Of a stretch of 64,000 nucleotides of DNA, positions 36,176-48,658 are shown one piece after another (positions within the stretch are counted from its first letter, which is position 1; the number at the start of each line of letters is the position of its first letter). The stretch comes from Podarcis raffonei (taxonomy: Eukaryota > Chordata > Lepidosauria > Squamata > Lacertidae). Under the pieces are notes generated by a model, which was not told where the DNA came from, did no database searches, and was given only the letters and a program-made list of their open reading frames with translations. The DNA lies in the NCBI RefSeq assembly GCF_027172205.1, contig NC_070614.1:33594001-33658000 (forward strand), read 5' to 3'. Both the position numbers and the translations under genes were made by a program.

Positions 36176-37016
36176 TGTCTGTTGTAACCGATGCCTCCCA
36201 TCCACCATTCCTGGATTAATGAAATTAATTGTATCAGTTTGAAGTTACATTAGCTAACTAATGCATTGTGCACTTAATTTATTTAGTAAAACATATATAA
36301 TTCTTCATCAAAAATTTCTGTGCAGGCCCACAGTCACAGACCTGTAATCTCCCAGCTAATACAGAAGAGTTGTCATCCATCCAAATTTATATAAAACAAG
36401 AATATCTTTTCTCAGTAACTCTTGGTTTTGTTTTATTACAACATGTAACATTGTAAATGTAATTTCTTCAGAATGCATGAACAGGGTTTTACACAGATTC
36501 TTCTCTGTCCTTAAGATAATTATCCCACAACATTGCCTTTCGGTTATCCACATTTTCCCCTTCCCCTTCTTGAGTTCTCTAGTTAAATTATAACGTCACA
36601 ACATTAGTTTAAGATATTACTGGAAATACATTGGCACATAATGCAAAATTCCGGCTTGAATTAAAACTCAGTTGTCATAATTGCAATATAAGATTATCTG
36701 TAAACTATGCTTAAATTCAATAAACATGTTTTCTTTGGTTCTTTTGCTGCAAAAGGTATCTTGAACAATGCAATTCTCTTGGGAGACAGACCCTTTAATT
36801 ATAATTATTCACTTGGTATCAGCCATTTTGCCAAACCCCTTGTGAATTAACAGCCCACACTGAAGGCTGTTGTAAAATATCCCAGAAAATATGAAGGGCT
36901 GCAGGGAAATTCCATGTATCATAAGTATTTAGAACTATAGACAAAAGGTGTTTGTACCAAGCTGCTTCTGGATTATTGATAAAAGCTGGATATTCCTTGC
37001 CAATAAGTGGTCAAAG

Positions 37017-40000
37017 ATGACTAGGACATTTCTTTTGCTAGGGCTCAGTTTGTGGTTCCCTCAAAAGGTGTGCAAGGCATACACTGCTAAGTGTAGCTTG
37101 AGTGAACCCTTCCAGCTCTCACATCAGTATTATCAGACTGGTGACTTTACCATTGGAACAATTGCAACTCAGTATGCCTTCATATTCGAAGAAATAGGTT
37201 TCAAAAAAATCCCCACAATAAAGGATATTGATCGACTTATGTAAGGGAATTTTCTTTCCTTCTATCTACATGTGTTAGAACAGATCAGAACAGCAACATG
37301 CACATTATATGCAGTGTTTCCCCCTCCCAGGGGGTACTCAATGGTATACAGTACCAGCACCTCTTTTTTTGTTGCTAAAAGGTATGGCACTTACTGTAAC
37401 AACTTCGTGGTGAGTAGCAGCACCAATGTTTATAGGGGGGAAAGCACTGATTATACTATAACCACTGTCATGATCAAAAAGCTAAGTGCAGATGATAATT
37501 AGCAGGTTTCTTACAACCCAGCATACTCTCTTCTACATTATTTGCTTATCATTACTTCAGTATACTCCCACCCTCACAGCTCACTCTGAGTGGTGTGTAT
37601 TCTTGTTTATACATTAAAAAGTAGTGATGGAAGTAGTAGAAGAAGAGGAAATATTAGCCAGCTTAGCTTCCGAATCACTTATTTGGGAAGGAAAGATCCT
37701 TCATTAGGCATTTCTCAGTGATGCTCTACTTAATGCTGCCTGCAAAGTCCTTTTACTTTTTACAAAGAAAAAAAGAAAAACTCTGCTGCCCCCCTCTTAT
37801 TTTTAAAATAATAGGAAGGGTCCAAGGGTCCAAGGACATAGAGTAAAGGGAGAAAGGCATACTGATATATTGCACAGAAAACCACAGTGACACAGCAGTA
37901 CAAAGCATTGTGGTGGCCCTTATCCAACTTGGGTTACTTTGTTGGCATTGCAGCTCAAACTGTGTAGGGATACAGGCACCCCATATTTGTGTGGCTGCAC
38001 ACTCCTAAAATTAATCCACGGTCTATTTTTGTCATTCTGCTGGATTATGCTGTGTTTTGTTAATTTGCATTGTATTTTAGCAATCTTTATAATCTTCCAT
38101 GTTTTTTTTAATCAGAAAGGCTTCATATATGGGTTTACTACCTGATTTGACAGGTTCCCTGGATTTTTGTACATGCAGTTATAAATCATGATGAATCAAA
38201 CCAACCAAATTTAAAGGCTACTTGGAATGATTAATTTAATGCAGAAATAAGTGCCATGTCCTTTACGTTCCCTCTGAAATAAAGAGAGTACGATGTTATA
38301 TAGTATTTATTTCGTATATTTTTGAATGTACTGAAATGAACTGATAGTTGATGGCTCAATATATGTCTTTAACATAACATAACTCTTCCTTTAGAGCAAG
38401 GCCTAAGTATTACCAGCATGTTCTGTCCTCAGTGTTTGCCATCAAGGAGATCAATGAAAACTCCCAAATCTTACCGAATGCAACCTTTGGCTTCCACATA
38501 TACGACAGTTATATCAATGCAAGGATGACTCATCAGAACACCCTGAAGCTTCTTTCCAGCCAGGAAAAGATTATTCCGAACTTCAAATGTGATAAGCAAA
38601 AGAATTTGATAGCTGTCATTGGGGGACTTGACTCTGAAATATCCCTTTACATGGCTACTCTGTTAGGCATCTACAAGATTCCACAGGTAACATGCATGTG
38701 TCATACACCTTAACCTAGTGTAATGTAATATTTATTCTTTTACTATTTAGCTTAAAACTCAATGTCCGTTGTCTCCATTTGTTTTCTTTTTTGTAAGGAA
38801 CTATAAGCCTGTGAGAGAAATAGATAATTGTGTTTTTTAATCTATTGTACATTTAGATGGAAATAGTGAGATATTTTGAAATCACCTGCCAAATAAAATG
38901 GTCAGATTTGGGTGGGCAGGTGTGGGAATTCACCAAGTCAGATTACAATCAGAAAAACGGTTAAGGGGTGAGAAATGAAGTCCCAAGACTTGCCTTAGGC
39001 GTCTAGGGCTAGAATCCTACAACACCTTGAAGGCTACAGGTTCTCTATGTTTACAATACTTTCTTAACAGGGAAATGTGATATCTTCATCCAAAAATAAT
39101 GGAGTCATTTGGAGACTTGAAGACCTGGATATTTTCCTAGTTTAAAATATTTCTGTAAGTGGGATGATTAATACTTATTCCATTCAGTAGTGTGGGAACT
39201 GAGACACAAATGTTAAAGGTATATGAAGTACTTTCTACAGCGTTCAAGTACACCACAGAACCATATTATACATTGCAAAAAAGCTGGTTTAAAGGATGCC
39301 GGTGTAGATTAAGCTGGTGTAAGGTTGCAGTAGATCCAAACCCCATTGAGCTTTCCAGCTGCTGGCAAAGGGAAATCAAGACTTTAACATAGGGTTTTAT
39401 GCTGGGTTGCCATTTCACATGACCTTATTTATGTAATTTTACTATTGTGTTGATTTTTAAAGATTTTCCTCCTTTCGCTTAGCTTGCCTATTGTATAATT
39501 GCTCCAGTGATGGATGTTAAAAACCAGCTGCCTTCATTCTATCGAATGGTGCCGAGTGAAGAATATCAGTATACAGGGATTGTCCAGCTTCTTCTGCATT
39601 TCCAATGGACATGGGTTGGGATACTTACAATGGATGACGATAATGGAGACCAGTTTGTAACGACATTGATGCCAATGCTTTTGCAGCATGGAATCTGCAT
39701 AGCCCTCAATGAAAAAACTCCACCTGTATCTCAGGCTATAGAGAAGCTTTCATTTGATTCCATTCTGAAAAGGGCTTGTTATCTATCCAACTCTAAGATC
39801 AAAGTGCTGATCGTAAATGCAGAAAATCCCACCATAACATGTTTGACATGGACAATATATTTATATGTTACATTGAAAAGCATTACAGAGACATCAGTAG
39901 GCAAAGTATGGCTTATTACAGCTCAGTGGGATTTCTCATTGGATATAATGCTCAGGGCTATTGATATACAAGTTTTTGATGGTACCTTGAGTTTTGCAAT

Positions 40001-43000
40001 ACATTCAAATGCAGTGCCAGGGTTCAGAAAATTCCTTTATCACCTACAACCAAACGCAGAAAAAGGAGATGATTTTATTAGGATCTTCTGGGAACAGGCT
40101 TTCAGTTGCTCGTTTTCTGGTTCTAAGGAGGTCAAGCAAACGTCTGATAGTTGCACTGGTGAAGAGAAGCTGGATAGCCTCCCTGGGACACTCTTTGAGA
40201 TGAGTATGACTGGCCAAAGCTACAGCATCTACAATGCAGTCCATGCCATAGCACATAGTTTACATAAGATGTACTCATCCAGGTCAAAACACAGAGCAAT
40301 GCAGGACAGAGCTAGATTGGATGTTTCAAATCTGCAATCTTGGCAGGTAATGTTTCAAATAAAGAGTACTCTTCTAATAGCCAGTTTAGTGTATGATGGC
40401 ACACAATTCAGAGCATACCTAAGAAAATGTTTATTTTTTCTTGAACACGGATTCACGGATTTTCTTGAACACGGCTCTAAATGGCTGATTTAGAGCCGTC
40501 CAGAGGTTACCTGACTCTAACTCTCCTCAGCCCAAGAAAGCAAGATGAATGGTCACAAATGATGAGAGTCATAGTTCCAAAAAATAAAAAAATAAAAAAA
40601 TCAGAAGGGTCACAGATTTTGCATCCATTCAGCAAGTGATCTCATAGAATCATTCTTCCCCTTTTTCGCATCTACCTTGGTTTATGTAATGCTGATCTAC
40701 CCTACAAAACGTCTTGCTCTGGACCTAATCTATTGTTCATAGATTTTACTCTGTGAATTATTATGATCAAATATAATACTCTGTTATTGTTATTGTCATT
40801 GACACCTAATGATTTCAGGAATGACCATGTTTACAGGCAATGAACATAAGGACACCCCATCCCACTCCATTCTGCCCCTTTTTGTGACATTTTCATGACA
40901 TTTTCAGGTTATTTCTGGGATTGGTGTGATGCACACACATGTGGCCATGCACATCTCTGACAGGCCTAAACTGGTCACTAGCTGTATAGTCAGGGACTGG
41001 AGCTTATTAAAACTAGAATGATATATTAGAATGATCTTGTTCCTTTTTTATTATTTTGTAAAATCTGCCTTTGATTGTTTTCATTCAAGATTCATCCTTT
41101 CCTGAGAAGCATCATATTTAACAATAGCGCTGGTGATAAAGTGTCTTTGAATGAGAAGGGTGAATTAGCAGCTGGATTTGACATAATAAACTGGGTTGCT
41201 TTCCCAAACCAATCGTTTGCAAGTGTGAAAGTAGGAATGATGGATCCAGAGGCTGTAACAGATCAAGACTTCACAATCAATGATAAGGCTATCACATGGC
41301 ACAACACATTTAATCAGGTGGGATTCAAACATAGTTATTGCAGAAAATGTCAACAGGGAAAGAGTTCAATATTTAAACTTTCCCCTATGGTGGTGATCAA
41401 TGAGAGGAGAAATCAAAACAGCAGACAAGAAAAAGCTTATGGAATACCAAATAAAAACAAAACTAAATGTTGTCCCCGTACCTTCTGACTATCTGGCAGG
41501 AGTCCAGCAGGGTTTGATAGACTGTCTATCATTGATTCTAGCTGTTCCCTACCTTTCTGCTTTCCTTTGTCTAAAAATTAAATTATATTTTTCTATATTT
41601 TCTTGAAATATGAGTCAAAATGGGTTAAAACAACTTTTCTCATGCTAGACAGCCATTCTAGCCATTATTGAAATCTCACTAAATATGAAAGTTATTTATG
41701 ACAAGATGCCTTTGCAACCTGAAGCCTTTTCATGAGTTCTTTTTTTCAATAATTAGCAAGGTTAGAAACTTTCCATTGACTTACAGTGAAGTGCTGTAAA
41801 AGAATTAAATGTGTATAGAATGGCAGCCTTAGAAACCTCACTTCTATTATAAACATATTTATTTACACCACCATAGAGTACTTGAATACAACAGCAATTT
41901 GTTTTTCTCCTCTTCTTATCAAAAGGCGCAGCCGCTTGCTGTGTGTAATGACTACTGCTATCCAGGATACAGCAGAAAAAAGAAGGAAGGGCAGCCATTT
42001 TGTTGCTATGATTGTACTCTGTGCCCATATGGGAAGATTTCAAACCAAATGGGTAAGGGCACACAATGTCTAATGGTATAAGTAATGCACTGCATCTTTC
42101 AATAGATTTACTTTCAGCTCTACAAAACAGAAAACAGATTATGATCATCAAGTTACGAGGCAGATTCCATATATGTTACACCAGATAGACATAACTCCAT
42201 AAACCTGTTTTTATAAAGCACAAGCTATGATAATCTTTGCTATCTCTTATGGAAAGAGAACACTTAGCAAGGTTATGACATAGTATTGTCTAAGGAAATT
42301 CTGAATTCTGGAAAAGTCATTCCATGGCTGAAATGTAGATCTCTGAATCATATAACTACACCCCCTCTGCTCCCCACTTCCTTGTATTGTACTTTTATGT
42401 AGCATTTGACAGTAGATATTTCAAAAATGAAAAAATAAACTTGGACTAAAATAAAGCAAAACTTCACACCATTAGAAGGGCCCACTTTTGTTTGGACTGC
42501 TTTAAAACAGAGTTGTCTCACTTTGGGAGGACTCCAAAGATTGCGTTATATTTCATCATCATTGGGCTGTTCATTGGGCTGTTATTCATCAGTTTTTACA
42601 CTTCCACTATCTTCGGCAGCAGACCTTGGCTCAAAAATATAACAAAATATACATGAAAATATGTACTTGAGGGCGGGGGAGGTATTTTTAAAGAGTAGGA
42701 TTTTTCAAGGATAATTGAAATGCACATTGTTATACAGCTCTTATTTTATAAATATTTGGTGATTTCTGAAGACATACAAAAAAATATTTTGGTAAACACA
42801 CATGATAAAGTGATGAGGACTGGAAATAGACTGACAACCATTCCTAGTCCTCCAGTCCCCAAAGTCTTTATGTTCCCATATGAGTTTTCATGGCACTCTC
42901 TTTAATATGAAATCAGTGTTAAGAGTGGGTGTGTCAAAATTAGTTTGCTTACAAAGTGTTCTTTGAAATAATAATAGTTAAGTACCCATCCCTGTATTGC

Positions 43001-43972
43001 ATTGAACACAGCAAAGGCTGTCTTCCACTGAATAGTGAGAAACTAAAAGAAAATTTGCTTCATTTTTCAGATATGGATTACTGTTTCCAATGCCCCAAAG
43101 GCCAATTTCCAAACAGCAACAGAGATCAATGTCTTCCTAAAGTCCTAAACTTCCTGTCTTTCACAGAACCTTTGGGAATCATTTTAACCTTTTTGATTTT
43201 GTCTTCTTCTGTAATCACAGCTTTGGTGCTAGAAATTTTCATCAAGCACAAGGACACTCCCATTGTCAAAGCCAACAATCGGAATCTCACCTACACTCTA
43301 CTCATCTCCCTCTTGCTCTCTTTCCTCTGCTCTTTGCTATTCATTGGCTGCCCTCAAACAGTGACCTGCTGTTTACGACAAACTGCCTTTGGCATTATCT
43401 TCTCCATGGCTGTTTCTTGTGTTTTGGCAAAAACTGTCACTGTGGTCCTGGCTTTCATGGCCACCAAGCCAGGATCGAGGATGAGGAAATGGGTGGGGAA
43501 AAGTCTGGCCAATTCTGTTGTATTTAGCTGCTCCATTATTGAAGCTATCATTTGTGTTGTGTGGCTATGCACTGCTCCTCCATTCCCACATTTGGACACA
43601 CATTCTCTCATGGAAGAAATCATAGTGGAATGCAGTGAAGGATCAGTCACAATGTTTTATTGTGTTCTGGGATACTTGGGATTTCTTGCCATTGTTAGCT
43701 TCGCAGTCGCTTTTCAGGCCAGAAAGTTGCCAGATAGCTTCAATGAAGCCAAGTTCATCACTTTCAGCATGCTGGTATTTTGCAGTGTTTGGTTGTCCTT
43801 TGTTCCTTCTTACCTGAGCACAAAGGGGAAATACATGGTGGCTGTGGAGATCTTCTCCATCTTGGCCTCCAGTGCTGGGTTACTGGGTTGTATCTTTGCC
43901 CCCAAATGCTACATAATTATCCTCAGGCCTTCGTTGAACAGCAGAGAGCAGCTTATACGTAGAAATACCTAG
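37017..43972 (+). CDS. V2R-5: complete vomeronasal type-2 receptor gene
   Basis: Coding exons: 37017-37240, 38395-38686, 39483-40346, 41090-41317, 41926-42052, 43071-43972. All junctions are GT-AG and the frame is open, giving 878 residues. The start is the first ATG ([20 protein letters not shown]); the frame upstream of it has no ATG. Exon 1 is the most divergent of the array ([19 protein letters not shown] instead of [11 protein letters not shown]), but its donor gtaagg is good. Exons 2-3 give [17 protein letters not shown] and [19 protein letters not shown]. The linker is [20 protein letters not shown]. The helices end CYIIILRP. Exons 2-6 group with V2R-6. The lone first exon at 33994 could serve as an alternative start. 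No repeat of note is seen in the introns, and intron 5 (about 1 kb) is featureless. Confidence 0.88.
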
Positions 43973-44973
43973 GAATTAAATTGTTTTGCTTTTTATGTAT
44001 TATTCCATTGAAATGACTATTCAAAAGTACCCCTGAAAACATGTTAAATAACTTGGCCTTTTCAAGAAACATGCTTCTGTGACCCTCAATATTCTATATT
44101 TCTTTTCTTATTTAGTCTGATATTCCAAATCTGCCTACTCCCCTTATATGGAAGAGTGGGGTATACATTTTTCTCTGAGGGTCATGTTCTCTCTTGTCCA
44201 TAGGTATGAATGTAGAGTTTTGTGGCATATATTGCATGTTCAGATACAGTAAGGCTTCCTATCATTGCCTCCCAGTGTTTTTACTGAATACATAGGACTA
44301 CATTATTGAATCAAAACAGGCCAAATTTTTATTGGTTACTTGTGTAAGTGATTTTGACTCAGGCATTGGTTGATTATCTACATAGCACGTCTGCTGACTG
44401 CTTCTCAGGGGGGTCACTTCTGGGACAGAATTGCCCTAGGAATTATATCAAATAGTAGCAGCCCACCGAAACCACTGTTTTGGGGCTTATGGACAAAACA
44501 CTTTTCCATGGATCCTTTTAATGAAAAACCCCAATTCCTGGAAGGGGAAGGCACAACCATACAATTCTTCCAATTAAATATCATGAATTCTACCTAATGC
44601 CTAACCATTGAAGTTGTGATGAAAGCTGTGAAGGAGTCAAAAACCACAAGACCGGTCAATTTGTCGAGAGATAAAATTCCTTCCTGATCCCAAATACAGT
44701 GATTCCTTGGCAAGGTCAAGAAGCAAACAACAAAGCATCACACCAGGATACTACAAAATTTTTGGACAGGGATGCTGGAGACAAAATGAATCCATAAGTT
44801 GTTTACAAACAATAAATAACAATAACAGACATAAAACATCATAAAACCATCCAAAACCAGATTACAATATTTCCCTTAAATTTACTTTTTTTAAAAAAAA
44901 TCCTTCCATTTTCCGCCAATGAGTGATGTCTTACAAAGTGCAATACTTGTGGGTGGTAACTTTGAACACTTTC
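43973..44973. other. Intergenic spacer V2R-5 to V2R-6
   Basis: This is AT-rich, with no exon and no repeat family I can name. Confidence 0.45.
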
Positions 44974-45032
44974 ATTATCACAAATTGCTAAATGTCCTCA
45001 TTCATCTTGCCAATTCCCACATGGATTTTTGT
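44974..45032 (+). promoter_or_regulatory. Shared 5' block upstream of V2R-6
   Basis: TATCACAAATTGCTAAATGT is followed by CCTCATTCATCTTGCCAATT and CCCACATGGATTTTTGTG, about 150 bp before the ATG at 45180. It aligns with the blocks at 4267, 14305, 23620 and 33701. Confidence 0.4.
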
Positions 45033-45179
45033 GAAATCACAAGCACAATAATTAACACTCTGAAAGATAATATTAAGTGTCTGTGAGTTTCCCTTTATCA
45101 AATTTTTTATAGCCTTTGAAAAGGTTTGTGGTGTATAACAGATTGAACCTAGGCATTCTGTATAACAAAGTATCTCACA

Positions 45180-48100
45180 ATGATTGTGGTATTTCTTTTG
45201 CCTCTTCTCATATTGTTACTGCATGTACCTCAAACTGAGTGTGAGCTACATGCTGTTATGTGCGCTGTGGTAGATAGTTTCCAGCTCCCATATCAATATT
45301 ATGAGATAGGTGAGCTAATCATTGGAGCAATTGTTACTCAGTATGGCTGCATATTTGGAGAAATATCATTTAGTGAACACCCCACAACAAAATTTCTAGA
45401 TGAACTGAAAGAATTTGCGTAAGGATGCTTTTTCCCTCTGCATGTGTTGTGTCAGATCATAAGTACTAAGGAAAAGGTAATGGAAGGGAATGCAGATGAT
45501 ACAATGGTGGTTGGTTTAATCACAGCTGGAGAGGGGGAGGCGGCCTATAGGAAGGAAATTGAGCAGTTGGGGGAGTGGTGCAGGAAAAACAACTTACTCC
45601 TTAACTTAAAGAAAACAAAAGAGATTATTGTGGCCTTTAGGAAATGTAAATTGAATATTCAGCCATTTATTATTGAGGGGAAGTGCGTGGAACAGGTCTT
45701 GGTGTTTCAATTTCTGGGAATGGAGTTGAGAGATGACCTAACCTGGGGAGAAAACAGCAAAGACCTGATGAAGAGAGCACAGCAGTGGTTATATTTTCTG
45801 AGAATCCTCTGGAAATACAATCTCTCAAAGGACCTGTTGATGGCATTTTACCATTGTACTGTGGAGAGTGTATTAACTTATGGTCTGTGTGTGCGGTTTG
45901 GGAGCTGCACAGCCAGGGAAAAAACAATGCTGTCCAGGGTTGTAAAGAATGCAGAGAGAATAATTGGGTGCACTCTTCCCACCTTAGATCAAATCTATGC
46001 TGTCAGGTGCCATAAGAAAGCTACAGAGATAGCGCAGGATAGTACGCACCCTGGAAATGATCTCTTTCAGCTTCTGCCTTCTGGAAGAAGGTATAGGGTT
46101 ATAAAGACCAGGACTAGCCACCTGAGAAACAGTTTCTACGCAATTGCAATTCTGGTTCTAAACGCAGCATAAGGAGTCTCTATAGTATATTGTATTTTAA
46201 AATGGGGTTTCAGAGTTTTTAGGGGTTTTTGAATGTCTTACATAGATTTTCAATTTCATTGTTCTATATGGGACAATGACAATAAAGATATTGTATCGTA
46301 CCATATCGTATCGTATTGTAGTGGTTGTAGACTAGGGATGGGGAGCGAATTTGTGGCCCTCCAGACTACAATTCCCATAGTCCCTGATGATTGACAAACT
46401 GTCTGGAGCTGATGGGAGTTTGAGCCCATCCACATCTACAGAACCATAGGTTCCTTCTCCCACTTGTAAACACATATGTAGGTCCAAAGCAAATTCATAA
46501 TTACCTTTGAGTAACTTGTACAAATTTAATTCTTAGGACGGCATGAAGAACAGTATGATATAATGCTATAATCTGAGGAAACTGTATAAAAGCCTAGTAT
46601 GTTCTAATAAAAACAGCTTCCTACCATCAAAAACAATTTGCCTTATACTTGCTGGCTATTCAGCTTAAATATCACTGATCAAACTTTGGACTTATGAATG
46701 CTTTGCTACTCAACTGTTAAGATCTAAACTTTGTAACAAAACATGCTTAAGCACTATTTATTGTTCTAGGCTAATATTTACTTTTGATATTTATGTCTTA
46801 TTTATTTGTCAATCAAAGTGAACCAAGAATTCAAAGATTTCCCTACTCATAACTAACATTGAAGAAGTGGTAATCAGTTACAGGCAATGAGCCTAGGACT
46901 CCCTAGATGTATATAGTCTTTCTTCTATGCATTACACTTTATATTTGCTTATTATTTTGGTTTGACTTGGTTTGGCATGTTGTTGTTTTTTGTTTCTCCT
47001 CATCATGCTGATTCTATATTCCACATGTCACTTTGTCACATCATAGAATCATAGTATTTTAGAGCTGGAAGGAACCACGTGGAACCCCTGCAATGTAGGA
47101 AACTTTTGCCCAACATGAGGCTCAAACCCATGACCCTGAGATAAAGAATCTCATGCTCTACCTGACTGAGCTATACTATTATTTCAGGTAATTTATCACT
47201 TACTTTTTTCTCCCTCCTCTCAGTCTTTCCATACTTTCCAATCCAGACGTATTATTACTTTTTGTATCTTCCCTTTAGTTCATTTCTTTCTATTTTATTC
47301 CATAAAACACCCAAGATTTCTCCCCATTATTTTTCTCAACCAAAGAAACATACTGCATAACGCTCATATCCATTCAATTATATGGACCACATTTTAAATG
47401 ACATTTATTTATTTATATTGATTGATTTAAAAATGTTCTTTAATAGTAATTTCAGCTGTATCTCTGATTTTGCTATTGAGATCCATTGCTATTGGAGTGT
47501 GACTTCAGAGGTGGATTTAGGTTAGTACTACTGGATCCACCACACTGGGCACCAAGCTTATGGGGCATTGGAATGCATCACAACTAGAAATAGTGTATTG
47601 ATGACTGGCTGATAGATTTTACAGAAAGTTGTGTTCAATGTGGCTTTCTTGAGCAGCACATTCACAGTTACCACAGTCTCTGAAACTCTGAAAGTAGATA
47701 TTGAATACTCAGTGCTAGGATGCTGGGTGGTGTAGAGGCAGGGTGACAGCTGTCAGACTGATCTGTGTCCGATTGCCTTCATCAGAAAGGGTCCAGAGCC
47801 ACTGAACAGGCTGGACCTTTATTTTGGATTGATGCTGGGCATTCTGCATGAATATGTGGCTCAAGATGATGGGGTTGTTTCTTTTGCCTCTGCTTCTCTT
47901 GTTTCTGCGACTCCCTCAGACTGACTGTGATTCACATGCTGTTATGAATACCATGGTTGATTCCCCCCAGTTCCCACACCAATATTATCAGTCAGGGGAC
48001 CTAACAATTGGATTTATTGTTACTCAGTATGGCTACTTATCTGATGAACTATCATTCAGGGTACATCCCACAAACGCGTTTCTGGAAGAACTAAAACTTA

Positions 48101-48624
48101 TATAAGGAGTATGTTTTCTCTGCGTACTTCAGGCCAGATCATAACTATTACTCCTTGAAAAAAGTGGTTTAAAAATGTCCTTAATGAATTCTGGGTATGC
48201 TATACACATATATCAAGAAGTAAGGCTATATATCTGCCTTAATTAACTCTTTCTTCAGTTCAAGGACAAAGAACTACCAGCATATCTTGTCCTTGGCATT
48301 CGCTGTCAAGGAGATAAATGAGAACCCTGAACTTCTACCAAATGTCAGCCTTGGCTTCCACATTTATGACAGTTATACAAATGCAAGGATGACTCATCAG
48401 AACACCCTGAAACTTCTTTCCAGTCATAAAACTGTAGTCCCCAACTTCAAATGCAATAAGCAGAAGAATCTGATGGCCGTCATTGGAGGACTCGACTCTG
48501 AAATCTCCCTTTACATGGCTACTCTTTTAGGCATCTACAAGATTCCACAGGTAAAATATTTGGATTGGCTATGCAGCTTTCCCACATGGAAACCCAGCCA
48601 GATGGGCGGGATATAAATAATACC

Positions 48625-48658
<34 letters not shown>

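Noticed and set aside
36948-37016. N-terminal extension of V2R-5 exon 1
   Set aside because: The upstream codons begin with GTG, not ATG, and would put 23 residues before a good signal peptide. The ATG at 37017 fits the family.
45444-46172. Host gene with a 242-codon open frame
   Set aside because: The protein has the end-of-RT and C-terminal signatures of a Rex1-like LINE and ends in that element's 3' tail.
47041-47178. tRNA-Lys gene on the minus strand
   Set aside because: Only part of the cloverleaf is present, and it continues into a SINE body.
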